Shown here in pieces: positions 34,801 to 45,503 of a stretch of DNA of 64,000 nt. The first letter of the stretch is position 1. Each line of letters begins with the position of its first letter. The stretch is taken from contig NZ_VEXQ01000014.1 in NCBI RefSeq assembly GCF_006376615.1, positions 1-64,000 on the forward strand, given 5' to 3'. This stretch comes from Buttiauxella sp. B2. Its GTDB lineage: Bacteria > Pseudomonadota > Gammaproteobacteria > Enterobacterales > Enterobacteriaceae. The notes beneath the pieces were generated by a model that saw only the letters and a list, made by a program, of their open reading frames with translations, searched no databases and was not told the origin of the DNA. The translations under genes and the position numbers were made by a program.

Positions 34801-35730
34801 ATGAGCGAAACGCACTCTGTAAGCACTACTCAGGCCTGGCTTGAAAGCTTGCGCCCACGCACGTTACCACTGGCATTTGCCTCCATCGTTTGTGGCTCAG
34901 CGTTGGCTTTCTGGCAAGGTGTGTTTGACCCTGCTATTGCATTGTTGGCGCTATTGACCGCGGGGTTATTGCAAATCCTCTCGAATCTGGCGAATGACTA
35001 TGGCGATGCAGTAAAAGGCAGCGATAAAGAAGACCGGATTGGACCGTTGCGCGGAATGCAAAAAGGCGTCATTACCCAGACGCAAATGAAAAAAGCGCTG
35101 ATTATCACCGTGGTATTAATTTGCCTGTCTGGCCTGGCATTAGTTGCCGTCGCTTGTCGTACGCTGACAGATTTTCTCGGTTTCCTGGCCTTGGGTTTGC
35201 TGGCAATCATCGCTGCAATTACCTACACCGTTGGCACTCGCCCATATGGTTACATGGGGCTAGGTGATATTTCGGTACTGGTCTTTTTTGGCTGGTTGAG
35301 CGTTGCGGGAACCTGGTATCTGCAAGCCCACACTCTCGCACCATTGGTCTTTTTACCCGCCACAGCCTGCGGATTGCTGGCAACTGCCGTGCTCAATATA
35401 AACAACCTGCGTGATATCGACAGCGACCGGGAAAACGGTAAAAACACACTGGCGGTACGTTTAGGACCGGAACTGGCTCGTCGCTATCACGCTTGCTTAC
35501 TGATAGGCGCTCTGGCGTGCCTTGCGATATTTAATCTGGTCTGGCTACAAAGTCTTTGGGGATGGCTTTTTGTTCTGGCAGCCCCACTGCTGATTAAGCA
35601 GACGCGTTATGTCTTGCGCGAAATTGAACCTGTCGCCATGCGTCCAATGCTTGAACGTACCGTGAAAGCTGCATTACTCACTAACCTATTGTTTGCGATA
35701 GGAGTTGTGCTAAGTACGGTGTCGCTTTAG
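34801..35730 (+). CDS. menA: 1,4-dihydroxy-2-naphthoate polyprenyltransferase MenA
   Basis: UbiA-family inner-membrane enzyme that adds the octaprenyl chain to DHNA to form demethylmenaquinone. It has 309 residues (308 in E. coli) with about eight or nine hydrophobic segments. The two Asp-rich prenyl-diphosphate/Mg motifs are LANDYGDAVKGSDKEDR near 63-79 and NNLRDIDSDRENGKNT near 200-215. The start ATG follows AGAGAGAA. Confidence 0.96.
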   Translation: MSETHSVSTTQAWLESLRPRTLPLAFASIVCGSALAFWQGVFDPAIALLALLTAGLLQILSNLANDYGDAVKGSDKEDRIGPLRGMQKGVITQTQMKKALIITVVLICLSGLALVAVACRTLTDFLGFLALGLLAIIAAITYTVGTRPYGYMGLGDISVLVFFGWLSVAGTWYLQAHTLAPLVFLPATACGLLATAVLNINNLRDIDSDRENGKNTLAVRLGPELARRYHACLLIGALACLAIFNLVWLQSLWGWLFVLAAPLLIKQTRYVLREIEPVAMRPMLERTVKAALLTNLLFAIGVVLSTVSL

Positions 35731-35822
35731 CTGACAAATATCAATTAACAATTGATGATTTTGCCAACAGTTAATATTAAGCGATATACTGACAACTCGT
35801 GCAGCAACAGAATCTTAATCCT

Positions 35823-36308
35823 ATGAAATATGATACTTCCGAGCTTTGCGACATCTATCAGGAAGATGTCAACGTCGTTGAACCGCTGTTTTCCAATTTC
35901 GGTGGGCGGTCGTCCTTTGGCGGGCAAATCATCACGGTGAAATGTTTCGAGGACAACGGATTGTTGTATGATCTGCTCGAACAAAATGGCCGTGGCCGAG
36001 TGCTAGTAATTGATGGCGGCGGCTCTGTTCGTCGTGCATTGATTGACGCAGAACTTGCCCGCCTGGCTGCTCAAAACGAGTGGGAAGGCATTGTAGTATA
36101 CGGTGCAGTGCGTCAGGTTGATGACCTGGAAGAGCTGGATATTGGTATTCAGGCTATTGCCGCCATTCCAGTTGGTTCAGCAGGTGTTGGCGTGGGCGAA
36201 AGTGACGTGCGCGTTAATTTCGGTGGCGTGACATTCTTCTCCGGCGACCATTTATACGCGGATAACACCGGCATCATCCTTTCCGAAGATCCCCTCGATA
36301 TCGAATAA
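35823..36308 (+). CDS. rraA: RNase E activity regulator RraA
   Basis: Trimeric protein that binds RNase E (and the degradosome helicase) and inhibits mRNA decay. It has 161 residues from [10 protein letters not shown], the E. coli length. The fold is related to methyltransferase/aldolase-like MenG proteins; [14 protein letters not shown] near 75 and [16 protein letters not shown] near 97 are characteristic. Despite the old name MenG and its position next to menA, it is not a methyltransferase. An upstream in-frame ATG was rejected. Confidence 0.96.
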   Translation: MKYDTSELCDIYQEDVNVVEPLFSNFGGRSSFGGQIITVKCFEDNGLLYDLLEQNGRGRVLVIDGGGSVRRALIDAELARLAAQNEWEGIVVYGAVRQVDDLEELDIGIQAIAAIPVGSAGVGVGESDVRVNFGGVTFFSGDHLYADNTGIILSEDPLDIE

Positions 36309-36311
36309 CAA

Positions 36312-36340
36312 AACGGGCGCCCCAGGGCGCCCGTTCATTT
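36312..36340. terminator. Terminator between rraA and zapB
   Basis: AACGGGCGCC-CCAG-GGCGCCCGTT with a TCATTT tail, between converging genes. Confidence 0.87.
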
Positions 36341-36362
36341 AGCTAGATAATCCAAGTTTAAC

Positions 36363-36602
36363 TTAGACTTCTTCCATCTTGCCTAGCAATGCGTGCAGAC
36401 GATCCTGCCAAACGTGCTGTTGTTCTTTTAGAGAATTGTTTTCGCGCACCAGTTCTTCATGATTGCTGTGCGACTGCTGAACTTGTTGAGACAGATTGTT
36501 GTTGGTCTCTTTCAGTTCTTCAATTTCCATTTGCAGCAGGGTAATGGTATCAATCGCCTGCTGTACTTTTGCTTCCAGTTTCTCAAACACTTCAAATGAC
36601 AT
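36363..36602 (-). CDS. zapB: Cell division protein ZapB
   Basis: Small, all coiled-coil protein of 79 residues (81 in E. coli) that links FtsZ-bound ZapA to MatP at the division site. The start is [20 protein letters not shown] heptad pattern runs almost end to end, and the middle (about 35-50) differs most from E. coli. The frame is open further upstream without similarity. Confidence 0.95.
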   Translation of the reverse strand: MSFEVFEKLEAKVQQAIDTITLLQMEIEELKETNNNLSQQVQQSHSNHEELVRENNSLKEQQHVWQDRLHALLGKMEEV

Positions 36603-37046
36603 TTCGAACCTCTCCTGAATTGCAAGGCGTTGATGGATGTCTAAATCCCCGTCCCGGATATTCCCCGAAGACACCTTATGAATATATGCGCACTATGCAG
36701 CGTGTCTCGATTGTAAGTAGCGTGAGTAGCCGTGTCCAGCGAGTTCAAGCGCTCTTTGCGTAACATGACGTTTTTCGGCTTATGCCGAATGACGTGACAG
36801 CCAAAAATTACTATTTGTTAACTCATTGAAGGCTTCCCAGAGCGTTTCATCTGCCTTTTGTGGGTGAAAATGCTCATATTTTGGCGCGAGATCGCTCATT
36901 TTTATGACGAACAACACAAATTTAAAGCTCGATATTTCTCGTTTATGTTCGTTAACGATAAATTAACACCATGCCTACATGGCACCTGCGCGGCAGGGAA
37001 TGCCCGAACAAACAATAATCATTAATTTTGCCTTCAGGACCCTAAT
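36603..37046. promoter_or_regulatory. zapB-glpF regulatory gap
   Basis: 444-bp gap between the divergent zapB and glpF with no credible gene. The zapB side holds its promoter. A hairpin TTCGGC/GCCGAA lies near 36773-36787. The 36890-37000 stretch is AT-rich and holds GlpR-like half sites (CGAACA near 36908, TTCTCG near 36935) besides the full operator listed separately. glpF translation starts after a CAGGA site. Confidence 0.5.
36944..36963 (+). promoter_or_regulatory. Probable GlpR operator of glpFKX
   Basis: TATGTTCGTTAACGATAAAT is a near-palindrome that follows the GlpR consensus (ATGTTCG..CGAACAT). It lies about 85 bp upstream of glpF, where E. coli has tandem GlpR sites. It should give repression relieved by glycerol-3-phosphate. 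Confidence 0.65.
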
Positions 37047-37898
37047 ATGAGTCAGACAGCTCCATCAACCTTGAAAGGTCAGTGCATCGCCGAGTTCATG
37101 GGTACCGCGTTGTTGATTTTCTTTGGTGTAGGATGTGTCGCTGCCTTAAAAGTGGCTGGCGCCAGCTTCGGGCAATGGGAAATTAGTATCATCTGGGGGT
37201 TGGGGGTAGCGATGGCTATCTACCTGACCGCAGGGGTTTCCGGCGCGCATCTTAATCCAGCTGTAACCATCGCATTGTGCCTGTTCGCCTGCTTCGATAA
37301 ACGCAAAGTTGTACCGTTTATTGTGTCTCAAGTTGCAGGTGCGTTCTGCGCCGCAGCTTTGGTCTATGGCCTGTATTACAATTTATTCCTCGATTACGAG
37401 CAGACGCACCACATGGTGCGCGGCAGCGTAGAGAGCCTGGATTTGGCGGGCATTTTCTCAACCTACCCTAATCCACACATCAACCTGGTACAGGCGTTTG
37501 CCGTAGAGATGGTAATCACCGCCATTTTGATGGGCGTTATTCTGGCACTGACAGATGATGGCAACGGTATGCCTCGCGGGCCGTTAGCACCGCTGCTGAT
37601 TGGTTTACTGATTGCAGTTATCGGTGCATCAATGGGGCCATTGACCGGATTTGCGATGAACCCAGCGCGTGATTTTGGCCCGAAACTTTTCGCCTGGTTA
37701 GCTGGATGGGGCGACATTGCCTTTACCGGCGGCCGCGATATTCCTTACTTCCTGGTGCCAGTGTTTGGCCCAATTGTAGGTGCGGCGTTAGGCGCGTTTG
37801 GCTACCGTAAGCTGATTGGTCGTCATTTACCTTGCGATGTTTGTGTTGAAGATGAAGAAAAATCCAACACATCCACGCAACAAAATGCTTCTTTGTAA
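37047..37898 (+). CDS. glpF: Glycerol facilitator GlpF
   Basis: Aquaglyceroporin for passive glycerol entry. It has 283 residues (281 in E. coli) with six membrane segments plus two half-helices. The NPA motifs are SGAHLNPAVTIAL near 68 and FAMNPARDFGPKL near 203; Asp after the second NPAR is the glycerol-channel marker. It is the first gene of glpFKX, 21 bp before glpK. Entry is made irreversible by GlpK phosphorylation. Confidence 0.97.
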   Translation: MSQTAPSTLKGQCIAEFMGTALLIFFGVGCVAALKVAGASFGQWEISIIWGLGVAMAIYLTAGVSGAHLNPAVTIALCLFACFDKRKVVPFIVSQVAGAFCAAALVYGLYYNLFLDYEQTHHMVRGSVESLDLAGIFSTYPNPHINLVQAFAVEMVITAILMGVILALTDDGNGMPRGPLAPLLIGLLIAVIGASMGPLTGFAMNPARDFGPKLFAWLAGWGDIAFTGGRDIPYFLVPVFGPIVGAALGAFGYRKLIGRHLPCDVCVEDEEKSNTSTQQNASL

Positions 37899-37904
37899 GA
37901 CTGA

Positions 37905-39434
<1,530 letters not shown>

Positions 39435-39455
39435 GTAATAATATTGCCTCCTTAC

Positions 39456-39490
39456 TCTCTCCCTCTCCTGGGGGAGAGAGCTGGGGTGAG
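39456..39490. repeat. Palindromic CCCTCTCC/GGGAGAG intergenic repeat
   Basis: CTCTCTCCCTCTCCTGGGGGAGAGAGCTGGGGTGAG forms a strong hairpin in the 149-bp glpK-glpX gap. It follows the CCCTCTCC...GGAGAGGGNNGGGGTGAG pattern found many times in enteric genomes as a short palindromic repeat. It may protect the glpFK message from 3' decay and lower glpX expression. The family assignment is by recognition of the pattern only. Confidence 0.65.
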
Positions 39491-39583
39491 AACATCAGCC
39501 TCCATACCAACATTACGGTTTCCCTGACGATCCCCCGCCTGTGCTAAACTCCGTCGCAATTGGGCTTGCTAAATGAGTGTGCA

Positions 39584-40594
39584 ATGAGACGAGAACTTGC
39601 TATTGAATTTTCCCGCGTAACCGAAGCCGCTGCGCTGGCTGGTTATAAATGGTTGGGCCGTGGCGATAAAAATACTGCCGATGGAGCAGCCGTCCACGCC
39701 ATGCGAATTATGCTCAATCAGGTCAACATTGATGGTCAGATTGTGATTGGCGAAGGGGAAATCGACGAAGCACCGATGCTCTATATTGGAGAAAAAGTCG
39801 GTACCGGCCAGGGTGATGCAGTCGATATCGCCGTAGACCCAATTGAAGGCACCCGTATGACAGCAATGGGCCAGGCAAACGCGCTGGCGGTGCTGGCTGT
39901 AGGTGACAAAGGCAGCTTCCTTAATGCACCAGACATGTACATGGAAAAGCTGATTGTCGGCCCTGGCGCTAAAGGTATTATCGACCTCAATCTGCCGCTT
40001 GCTGAAAACCTCTATAACATCGCCGTTGCGCTCAATAAACCACTAAGCGAACTCACCGTCACTATTCTTGCAAAACCACGCCACGATACGACGATTGCCG
40101 AATTGCAAAAGCTTGGCGTTCGCGTTTTCGCTATTCCTGATGGTGATGTAGCAGCGTCGATTTTGACCTGTATGCCAGATAGCGAAGTTGATGTGATGTA
40201 CGGCATCGGCGGCGCACCTGAAGGGGTGATTTCCGCAGCGGTGATCCGCGCGTTAGATGGCGACATGCAAGGCCGTTTGTTGGCTCGCCACCATGTAAAA
40301 GGTGACAGTGAAGAAAACCGACGTATCGGCGAGCGAGAATTAGCACGCTGCAAAGCAATGGGCATTGAAGCGGGTCTGGTGTTAAAGCTCGATGACATGG
40401 CGCGTAACGACAACGTTATTTTCTCTGCAACCGGTATTACCAAAGGTGATTTGCTTGATGGTATTACCCGAAAAGGGAATATGGCGACCACAGAAACGCT
40501 ACTGATTCGTGGTAAATCTCGCACCATTCGTCGTATCAAATCTATTCACTATCTAGACCGCAAAGACCCGGACGTACAGACTCATATTCTGTAA
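39584..40594 (+). CDS. glpX: Class II fructose-1,6-bisphosphatase GlpX
   Basis: Mn-dependent gluconeogenic phosphatase, encoded in the glycerol operon. It has 336 residues from MRRELAIEF, the E. coli length. Metal and substrate motifs GEGEIDEAPMLYIGE near 57 and VDPIEGTRMTAMGQ near 84 are intact. The ATG overlaps the TGA of a four-codon open frame (ATG AGT GTG CAA TGA at 39573-39587). The ribosome binding site is weak, so translation may depend on coupling. Confidence 0.96.
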   Translation: MRRELAIEFSRVTEAAALAGYKWLGRGDKNTADGAAVHAMRIMLNQVNIDGQIVIGEGEIDEAPMLYIGEKVGTGQGDAVDIAVDPIEGTRMTAMGQANALAVLAVGDKGSFLNAPDMYMEKLIVGPGAKGIIDLNLPLAENLYNIAVALNKPLSELTVTILAKPRHDTTIAELQKLGVRVFAIPDGDVAASILTCMPDSEVDVMYGIGGAPEGVISAAVIRALDGDMQGRLLARHHVKGDSEENRRIGERELARCKAMGIEAGLVLKLDDMARNDNVIFSATGITKGDLLDGITRKGNMATTETLLIRGKSRTIRRIKSIHYLDRKDPDVQTHIL

Positions 40595-40691
40595 ACCCGC
40601 CGTTTGTCTGATTGAGCTTTCCAGCGCTTAGTCGCTGGAAATCTCTTACTTTTCTGGTGAAGATAGGGCAATAACAACAAAGGAGGACATC

Positions 40692-41438
40692 ATGGCGGAC
40701 TGGGTCAAAGGTAAAGTTGTTCAGATTGAAAACTGGACTGACGCTCTTTTTAGTCTCACTGTTCATGCGCCTGTCGCTCCTTTCACAGCAGGGCAATTTA
40801 CTAAGCTTGGGATGGAAATTGATGGCGAACGCGTGCAGCGCGCCTATTCCTACGTCAACGCACCGAGCGATCCTAATCTTGAGTTTTATCTTGTCACCGT
40901 ACCAGAAGGTAAACTCAGCCCACGCCTGCATGCACTGCAACCTGGCGATGAAATTATGCTAGTTAGCGAAGCGGCGGGTTTCTTTGTGCTGGACGAAATA
41001 CCGGATTGCCAGACGCTTTGGATGCTGGCGACAGGTACAGCCCTCGGCCCGTATCTTTCGATTTTGCAGGAAGGGAAAGGTCTCGAACGTTTTGAGGATA
41101 TCGTTTTGCTGCATGCTGTGCGTTATGCACAAGACCTGAGCTATTTGCCGTTGATGCAACAGCTCCAGCAGCAATATAACGGAAAGTTACGCATTCAGAC
41201 TGTTATTAGCCGGGAATCACTGCCGGGTTCATTAACTGGACGTGTACCTGCACTCATCGAAAGCGGTGAACTTGAAGCAGCGGTAGGTCTTCCGATGAAC
41301 GTTGAGACCAGCCACGTGATGTTATGTGGTAACCCGCAAATGGTACGTGATACGCAGCAATTGCTGAAAGATACCCGGCAGATGACCAAACACTTGCGCC
41401 GCCGACCGGGACATATGACTGCAGAACACTACTGGTAA
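40692..41438 (+). CDS. fpr: Ferredoxin/flavodoxin-NADP+ reductase Fpr
   Basis: FAD enzyme that reduces flavodoxin and ferredoxin with NADPH, part of the SoxRS superoxide response in E. coli. It has 248 residues as in E. coli. FAD motif RAYSYVNAPSD is near 51 and the NADP region ATGTALGPYLSIL near 112. The C-terminus ends in HYW, whose aromatic residue stacks on the flavin. The ribosome binding site AAAGGAGGA is unusually strong. Only 13 bp separate it from the convergent yiiR. Confidence 0.97.
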   Translation: MADWVKGKVVQIENWTDALFSLTVHAPVAPFTAGQFTKLGMEIDGERVQRAYSYVNAPSDPNLEFYLVTVPEGKLSPRLHALQPGDEIMLVSEAAGFFVLDEIPDCQTLWMLATGTALGPYLSILQEGKGLERFEDIVLLHAVRYAQDLSYLPLMQQLQQQYNGKLRIQTVISRESLPGSLTGRVPALIESGELEAAVGLPMNVETSHVMLCGNPQMVRDTQQLLKDTRQMTKHLRRRPGHMTAEHYW

Positions 41439-41451
41439 TATAATTCGTAAG

Positions 41452-41871
41452 CTAGCGGTACTTCACTTCACTGGTATCTTTGCCAAAACGATTCTCACCC
41501 AGGGTGCCAACAAACGCGCCCAGGTCCATGATGACCATCACCAGAATCAGTGTTGGGATAAAACGCCCAAGCCCCCACTGCGCTAACGTACCGAATGTTT
41601 CCCAGTTACCCGCGAGCAACAACCAGGCCGGAATAAACAGCAATGCCCACCAACCTTTTTTATTGCGGTCGTGCAGGCGTTTAACAATCACGGCGGCAGT
41701 CGGAATCAAAGAACCCGATAAAAAGAAACCGGCAGTGGAATACGGCATAATTTCCGCACCCGCGAGGGTGAAGAGAATAATCAGCGCGATTAACCACACG
41801 CCAATCCAAATCCAGAAATCACGGCGTCCAATACGTCCGTTAAAAGAGAACAGCCATTGCTGTATGGTCAT
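41452..41871 (-). CDS. yiiR: DUF805 inner membrane protein YiiR
   Basis: Membrane protein of unknown function, 139 residues from MTIQQWLFSFNGRIGRRDFW. The GRIxRxxFW N-terminal signature and the VKRLHDRNKKGWWALL motif (about 63-78) define DUF805. Four hydrophobic segments are visible, and the C-terminus (LGENRFGKD) is soluble. An alternative ATG four codons upstream is possible; neither has a clear ribosome binding site. Same position as in E. coli. Confidence 0.88.
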   Translation of the reverse strand: MTIQQWLFSFNGRIGRRDFWIWIGVWLIALIILFTLAGAEIMPYSTAGFFLSGSLIPTAAVIVKRLHDRNKKGWWALLFIPAWLLLAGNWETFGTLAQWGLGRFIPTLILVMVIMDLGAFVGTLGENRFGKDTSEVKYR

Positions 41872-41986
41872 GGTAAGGTCCATTTTATTGTTTAGCGCCG
41901 TAGTGTACCCTGGCTTTGCTGGGTTTTGACAAGCCAACGGAATGCCGATTTAATCGGAAGGCAGAATTTCACAGGAGAATTTGTCA

Positions 41987-42586
41987 ATGAGACATCTGTT
42001 TGCAGCTCTGGCTTTACTGACACTACCCGCCGCGGTGGTTTGGGCCGATCCGCCTTCAGATTCCACCCATACGTTACAAGTCGCTCCGTATTTACTGGCG
42101 GGCGCCCCTACGTTTGATATGAACATTACGCAGTTTCGGGAAAAATTCACTGCTGAAAATCCGTCTCTGTCGATCAATGAATTCCGTTCCATCGAGTCTA
42201 ATGCCGATGAAGTAAACCTGATACGCGCAGCCAGCAAAATCAACGAAAACCTCTATACATCAAGTGCGTTAGAGCGTGGCACGCTGAAAATTAAATCTAT
42301 CCAGATAACATGGCTTCCGATTCAAGGCCCTGAGCAAAAAGCGGCGCGGGCGAAAGCCAGTGAGTATATGGCAGCGTTGATTCGCACTTTTACCCCATCG
42401 CTTTCAAAGCCACAAAGCGTGGCAAAACTCACTAAGTTACTCAGCAACGGCAAGAACAAACGTTATTACGCACAAAACGATGGTGCTATTCGCTATGTTG
42501 TCGCTGACAACGGAGAAAAGGGGCTCACTTTCGCTGTTGAACCGATTAAGCTGACGCTATCTGAAACACTTAACAACGGCGAATAA
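41987..42586 (+). CDS. yiiQ: DUF1454 exported protein YiiQ
   Basis: 199 residues, as in E. coli. A clear signal peptide (MRHLFAALALLTLPAAVVWAD, cleavage near 21) predicts a periplasmic protein. No catalytic motif is recognised and the function is unknown. It is preceded by CAGGAG eight to nine bases before the ATG and lies 110 bp upstream of tpiA on the same strand. Confidence 0.88.
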   Translation: MRHLFAALALLTLPAAVVWADPPSDSTHTLQVAPYLLAGAPTFDMNITQFREKFTAENPSLSINEFRSIESNADEVNLIRAASKINENLYTSSALERGTLKIKSIQITWLPIQGPEQKAARAKASEYMAALIRTFTPSLSKPQSVAKLTKLLSNGKNKRYYAQNDGAIRYVVADNGEKGLTFAVEPIKLTLSETLNNGE

Positions 42587-42696
42587 ATGACAAAAAGCAA
42601 AGCCTTTAGCTTGTTGAGTCTCTATACTGTTTCACAGACCATGCTGCCCTGAATGGCAGCGATTCTTTTATTAGTTTGACCTTGTGGAGAATTAAG

Positions 42697-43464
42697 ATGC
42701 GACATCCTTTGGTGATGGGTAACTGGAAACTGAACGGCAGCAAGCACATGGTACAAGAGCTGATTGCAGGCCTGCGCAAAGAACTGGCTGGTGTTGACGG
42801 CTGTGGCGTTGCTATCGCTCCTCCTACGATGTATCTGGATCTGGCTAAACACGCAGCTTCCGGCAGCCACATCATTCTTGGTGCTCAAAACGTAGACCTG
42901 AACCTGTCTGGCGCATTCACTGGTGAAGTTTCCGCAGAAATGTTGAAAGATGTTGGTGCTAAATACATCATCATCGGTCACTCAGAGCGTCGTACTTACC
43001 ACGCAGAGTCTGATGAACTGATCGCTAAAAAATTCGCAATTCTGAAAGAAGTCGGCTTGATTCCAGTACTGTGCATTGGTGAAACCGAAGCGGAAAACGA
43101 AGCGGGCAAAACTGAAGAAGTTTGTGCACGCCAGATTGACGCAGTTCTGAAAACTCAGGGTGCAGCTGCTTTCGAAGGCGTAGTCATCGCTTACGAACCA
43201 GTATGGGCAATCGGTACTGGCAAATCAGCCACTCCTGCTCAAGCTCAAGCTGTTCACAAATTCATCCGTGACCATATTGCTAAAGCTGATGCTAAAGTTG
43301 CTGAACAAGTCATCATCCAGTACGGCGGTTCCGTAAACGCAGCAAACGCTGCAGAGCTGTTCACTCAGCCGGATATCGACGGTGCATTGGTTGGCGGTGC
43401 TTCCCTGAAAGCAGACGCATTTGCAGTTATCGTTAAAGCTGCAGCTGAAGCGAAAAAAGCGTAA
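42697..43464 (+). CDS. tpiA: Triosephosphate isomerase TpiA
   Basis: Glycolytic enzyme interconverting DHAP and glyceraldehyde-3-phosphate. It has 255 residues from [15 protein letters not shown]. Catalytic Lys in GNWKLNG (about 11), His in IGHSERR (about 95) and Glu in [12 protein letters not shown] (about 167) are all present. Codon choice is strongly biased to preferred codons (for example GGT, CTG), as expected for a highly expressed gene. It is followed by a terminator shared with cdh. Confidence 0.98.
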   Translation: MRHPLVMGNWKLNGSKHMVQELIAGLRKELAGVDGCGVAIAPPTMYLDLAKHAASGSHIILGAQNVDLNLSGAFTGEVSAEMLKDVGAKYIIIGHSERRTYHAESDELIAKKFAILKEVGLIPVLCIGETEAENEAGKTEEVCARQIDAVLKTQGAAAFEGVVIAYEPVWAIGTGKSATPAQAQAVHKFIRDHIAKADAKVAEQVIIQYGGSVNAANAAELFTQPDIDGALVGGASLKADAFAVIVKAAAEAKKA

Positions 43465-43481
43465 GTCATCGCTTGATTGAT

Positions 43482-43511
43482 AAAAGGCTCTGCTTCGACA
43501 GGGCCTTTTTT
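43482..43511. terminator. Bidirectional terminator between tpiA and cdh
   Basis: AAAAGGCTCTG-CTTCGA-CAGGGCCTTTTTT: a stem with one G-U pair and A/T runs on both flanks. Confidence 0.85.
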
Positions 43512-44268
43512 ATTTCAGTAATTCGCAATCGTGATCCTGCAAGTGCTCGGCAGAAGCCAGATTCAACCGTAATAAATTGCGCTCCGTTGCCAATACGACC
43601 CACTCTCCATCTGCCAATTTCGCCATCGCCAGGCTATAACGCCCCATATGCTCGCTAGCCTGTGGAACCTGAGTAGCCAGCATGATAAATGGGCCACGTT
43701 GCACAAAATCCGCCTCGCTAATCTTCCTCGCAATGTATTTGTTTCCAGCAAGCGACACAGGAAAATCCTGCCACTCATCATTTAATGTGTTCGCATATTG
43801 ATTCAACTGCCCGCGCACATCTTTGCGTAAACAAGAGATATGGATATGTAGCTGGTTCTGAGTGCGCCCGGTGGTGGAGTTAATTGTGAGTGAAATAACA
43901 TCGTCGGGAACCTGCGTCCCACGGTGTAAACTCATGAAATTGCGCTGCTGCCAGGCAAGCCAAAGGAAATTAGCGGTTTTCGCCTGCAATAATTCAGGAC
44001 TTTCCATACCTTTCATTTTAGCTGTGGGTAATAACAGGTATTGAAGCGGGCCATGGATATCTTTCAGCAGAACAAACCCCGACTGCAAATCTACTTTGGC
44101 GCAAGGTTCTGGGTTCTGGTTGTCACGCTGATGAGGAATACATTGCTGGCTGACGATACGCCACAGGGCGTCTGGATGATGGAAATATTGCCGAAGACTA
44201 AACCAGCTGATAGCGGCAATTATGAGTAGGGAAACAAAGATGAGTATCGTGCATCGACGCCGCAGCAT
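43510..44268 (-). CDS. cdh: CDP-diacylglycerol pyrophosphatase Cdh
   Basis: Membrane-anchored HIT-like hydrolase that splits CDP-diacylglycerol into phosphatidate and CMP. It has 252 residues (251 in E. coli). A single N-terminal membrane anchor (TILIFVSLLIIAAISWFSL, about 7-25) is followed by a periplasmic or membrane-facing domain. The catalytic motif GRTQNQLHIHISC is near 135-147 and SLHRGTQVPDDVISLTIN just before it. Confidence 0.93.
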   Translation of the reverse strand: MLRRRCTILIFVSLLIIAAISWFSLRQYFHHPDALWRIVSQQCIPHQRDNQNPEPCAKVDLQSGFVLLKDIHGPLQYLLLPTAKMKGMESPELLQAKTANFLWLAWQQRNFMSLHRGTQVPDDVISLTINSTTGRTQNQLHIHISCLRKDVRGQLNQYANTLNDEWQDFPVSLAGNKYIARKISEADFVQRGPFIMLATQVPQASEHMGRYSLAMAKLADGEWVVLATERNLLRLNLASAEHLQDHDCELLK

Positions 44269-44328
44269 TGAAACCTCATGAACAATAAGAGGGTTGCTCA
44301 GCGTATCGTAAACTCCGGTATCTCAAAA

Positions 44329-44356
44329 GCAAAACGGCCCTTTTCAGGGCCGTTAT
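44329..44356 (-). terminator. Terminator after sbp
   Basis: AACGGCCCT/AGGGCCGTT stem (44333-44341, 44346-44354) with a T run on the minus strand. Confidence 0.85.
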
Positions 44357-44361
44357 TTCGC

Positions 44362-45351
44362 TTAACGCTGACTAATTTGGTCGAAGGTTCCACCATTCGA
44401 GAAGTGTTCTTTCTGCGCTTTTGTCCAGCCGCCAAACTCTTCATCAATGGTGTACAGTTTCAGTTTCGGGAAGGCATTATCATATTTCTTCGCCACTTCT
44501 GCGTTGCGAGGGCGATAGTAGTTTTTCGCCGCAATTTCCTGGCCTTCCGGTGAGTAGAGGTATTTCAGGTAAGCTTGCGCGACTGCCTGAGTCCCCTTCT
44601 TCTCAGTCACTTTATCGACTACAGAAACTGTCGGTTCGGCCAGAATAGATTCACTCGGAGTGACAATTTCAAACTTATCTTTACCCAGCTCGTTAGTCGC
44701 CAGCAATGCTTCGTTTTCCCAGGCAATAAGCACATCGCCGATACCACGTTCAACGAATGTATTGGTTGAACCACGTGCGCCAGAGTCCAGCACTTCAACA
44801 TTTTTATACAGCGCTTTCACGAAATCCTGCGCTTTGGCCTGGTCATTATTGTTGTGATGCAGAGCGTAGCCCCAGGCTGCCAGATAGTTCCAGCGCGCAC
44901 CACCTGAGCTTTTTGGATTCGGAGTAATAACAGAAACGCCCGGTTTAATCAGATCGTTCCAGTCATGAATTTGTTTTGGGTTGCCTTTACGCACCAGGAA
45001 CACAATAGTCGAAGTATAAGGTGCAGAGTTATCCGGCAGGCGCTTGATCCAGTTTTTATCGATACGGCCACGCTCAGCAATAGCATCCACATCGTATGCC
45101 AATGCCAGAGTCACTACATCGGCCTCGATACCGTTGATCACTGATGTTGCCTGCTTACCCGAACCACCATGAGACTGGCGAACCACAACGTTATCTCCCG
45201 TTTGTAGTTTCCAGTGCGCACTAAACGCTTTGTTATACTCGTCATAAAGTTCGCGAGTGGGATCGTAAGAGACGTTAAGCAACTGAATATCTTTCGCCAG
45301 TACGCTGGTGGATGCCAACAGTAATGTAAGTCCAACTCCCCACTTATTCAT
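44362..45351 (-). CDS. sbp: Periplasmic sulfate-binding protein Sbp
   Basis: Delivers sulfate to the CysTWA ABC transporter. It has 329 residues, as in E. coli. The signal peptide is [19 protein letters not shown] (cleavage near 19), and the mature protein begins [38 protein letters not shown] near 60 and [20 protein letters not shown] near 150 match the sulfate-binding family. It is probably under CysB control as in E. coli; no operator was resolved here. Confidence 0.97.
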   Translation of the reverse strand: MNKWGVGLTLLLASTSVLAKDIQLLNVSYDPTRELYDEYNKAFSAHWKLQTGDNVVVRQSHGGSGKQATSVINGIEADVVTLALAYDVDAIAERGRIDKNWIKRLPDNSAPYTSTIVFLVRKGNPKQIHDWNDLIKPGVSVITPNPKSSGGARWNYLAAWGYALHHNNNDQAKAQDFVKALYKNVEVLDSGARGSTNTFVERGIGDVLIAWENEALLATNELGKDKFEIVTPSESILAEPTVSVVDKVTEKKGTQAVAQAYLKYLYSPEGQEIAAKNYYRPRNAEVAKKYDNAFPKLKLYTIDEEFGGWTKAQKEHFSNGGTFDQISQR

Positions 45352-45458
45352 CGTTCGCTCTCTTTAATCAGATTTGATAAAAGCAGCGTGCCAGAAAGCC
45401 AACCATTCATTAAAGAATAAAAAAAGATTGGATATAACTATTGAGCATATAACAGACA

Positions 45459-45485
45459 ACAAAAAGCCGGGTTTCCCCGGCTTCA
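45459..45485 (-). terminator. Terminator after pfkA
   Basis: AAGCCGGG-TTTC-CCCGGCTT (45464-45483) with T5 on the minus strand. Confidence 0.88.
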
Positions 45486-45503
45486 ATTTTCACAGTGCGT
45501 GAA

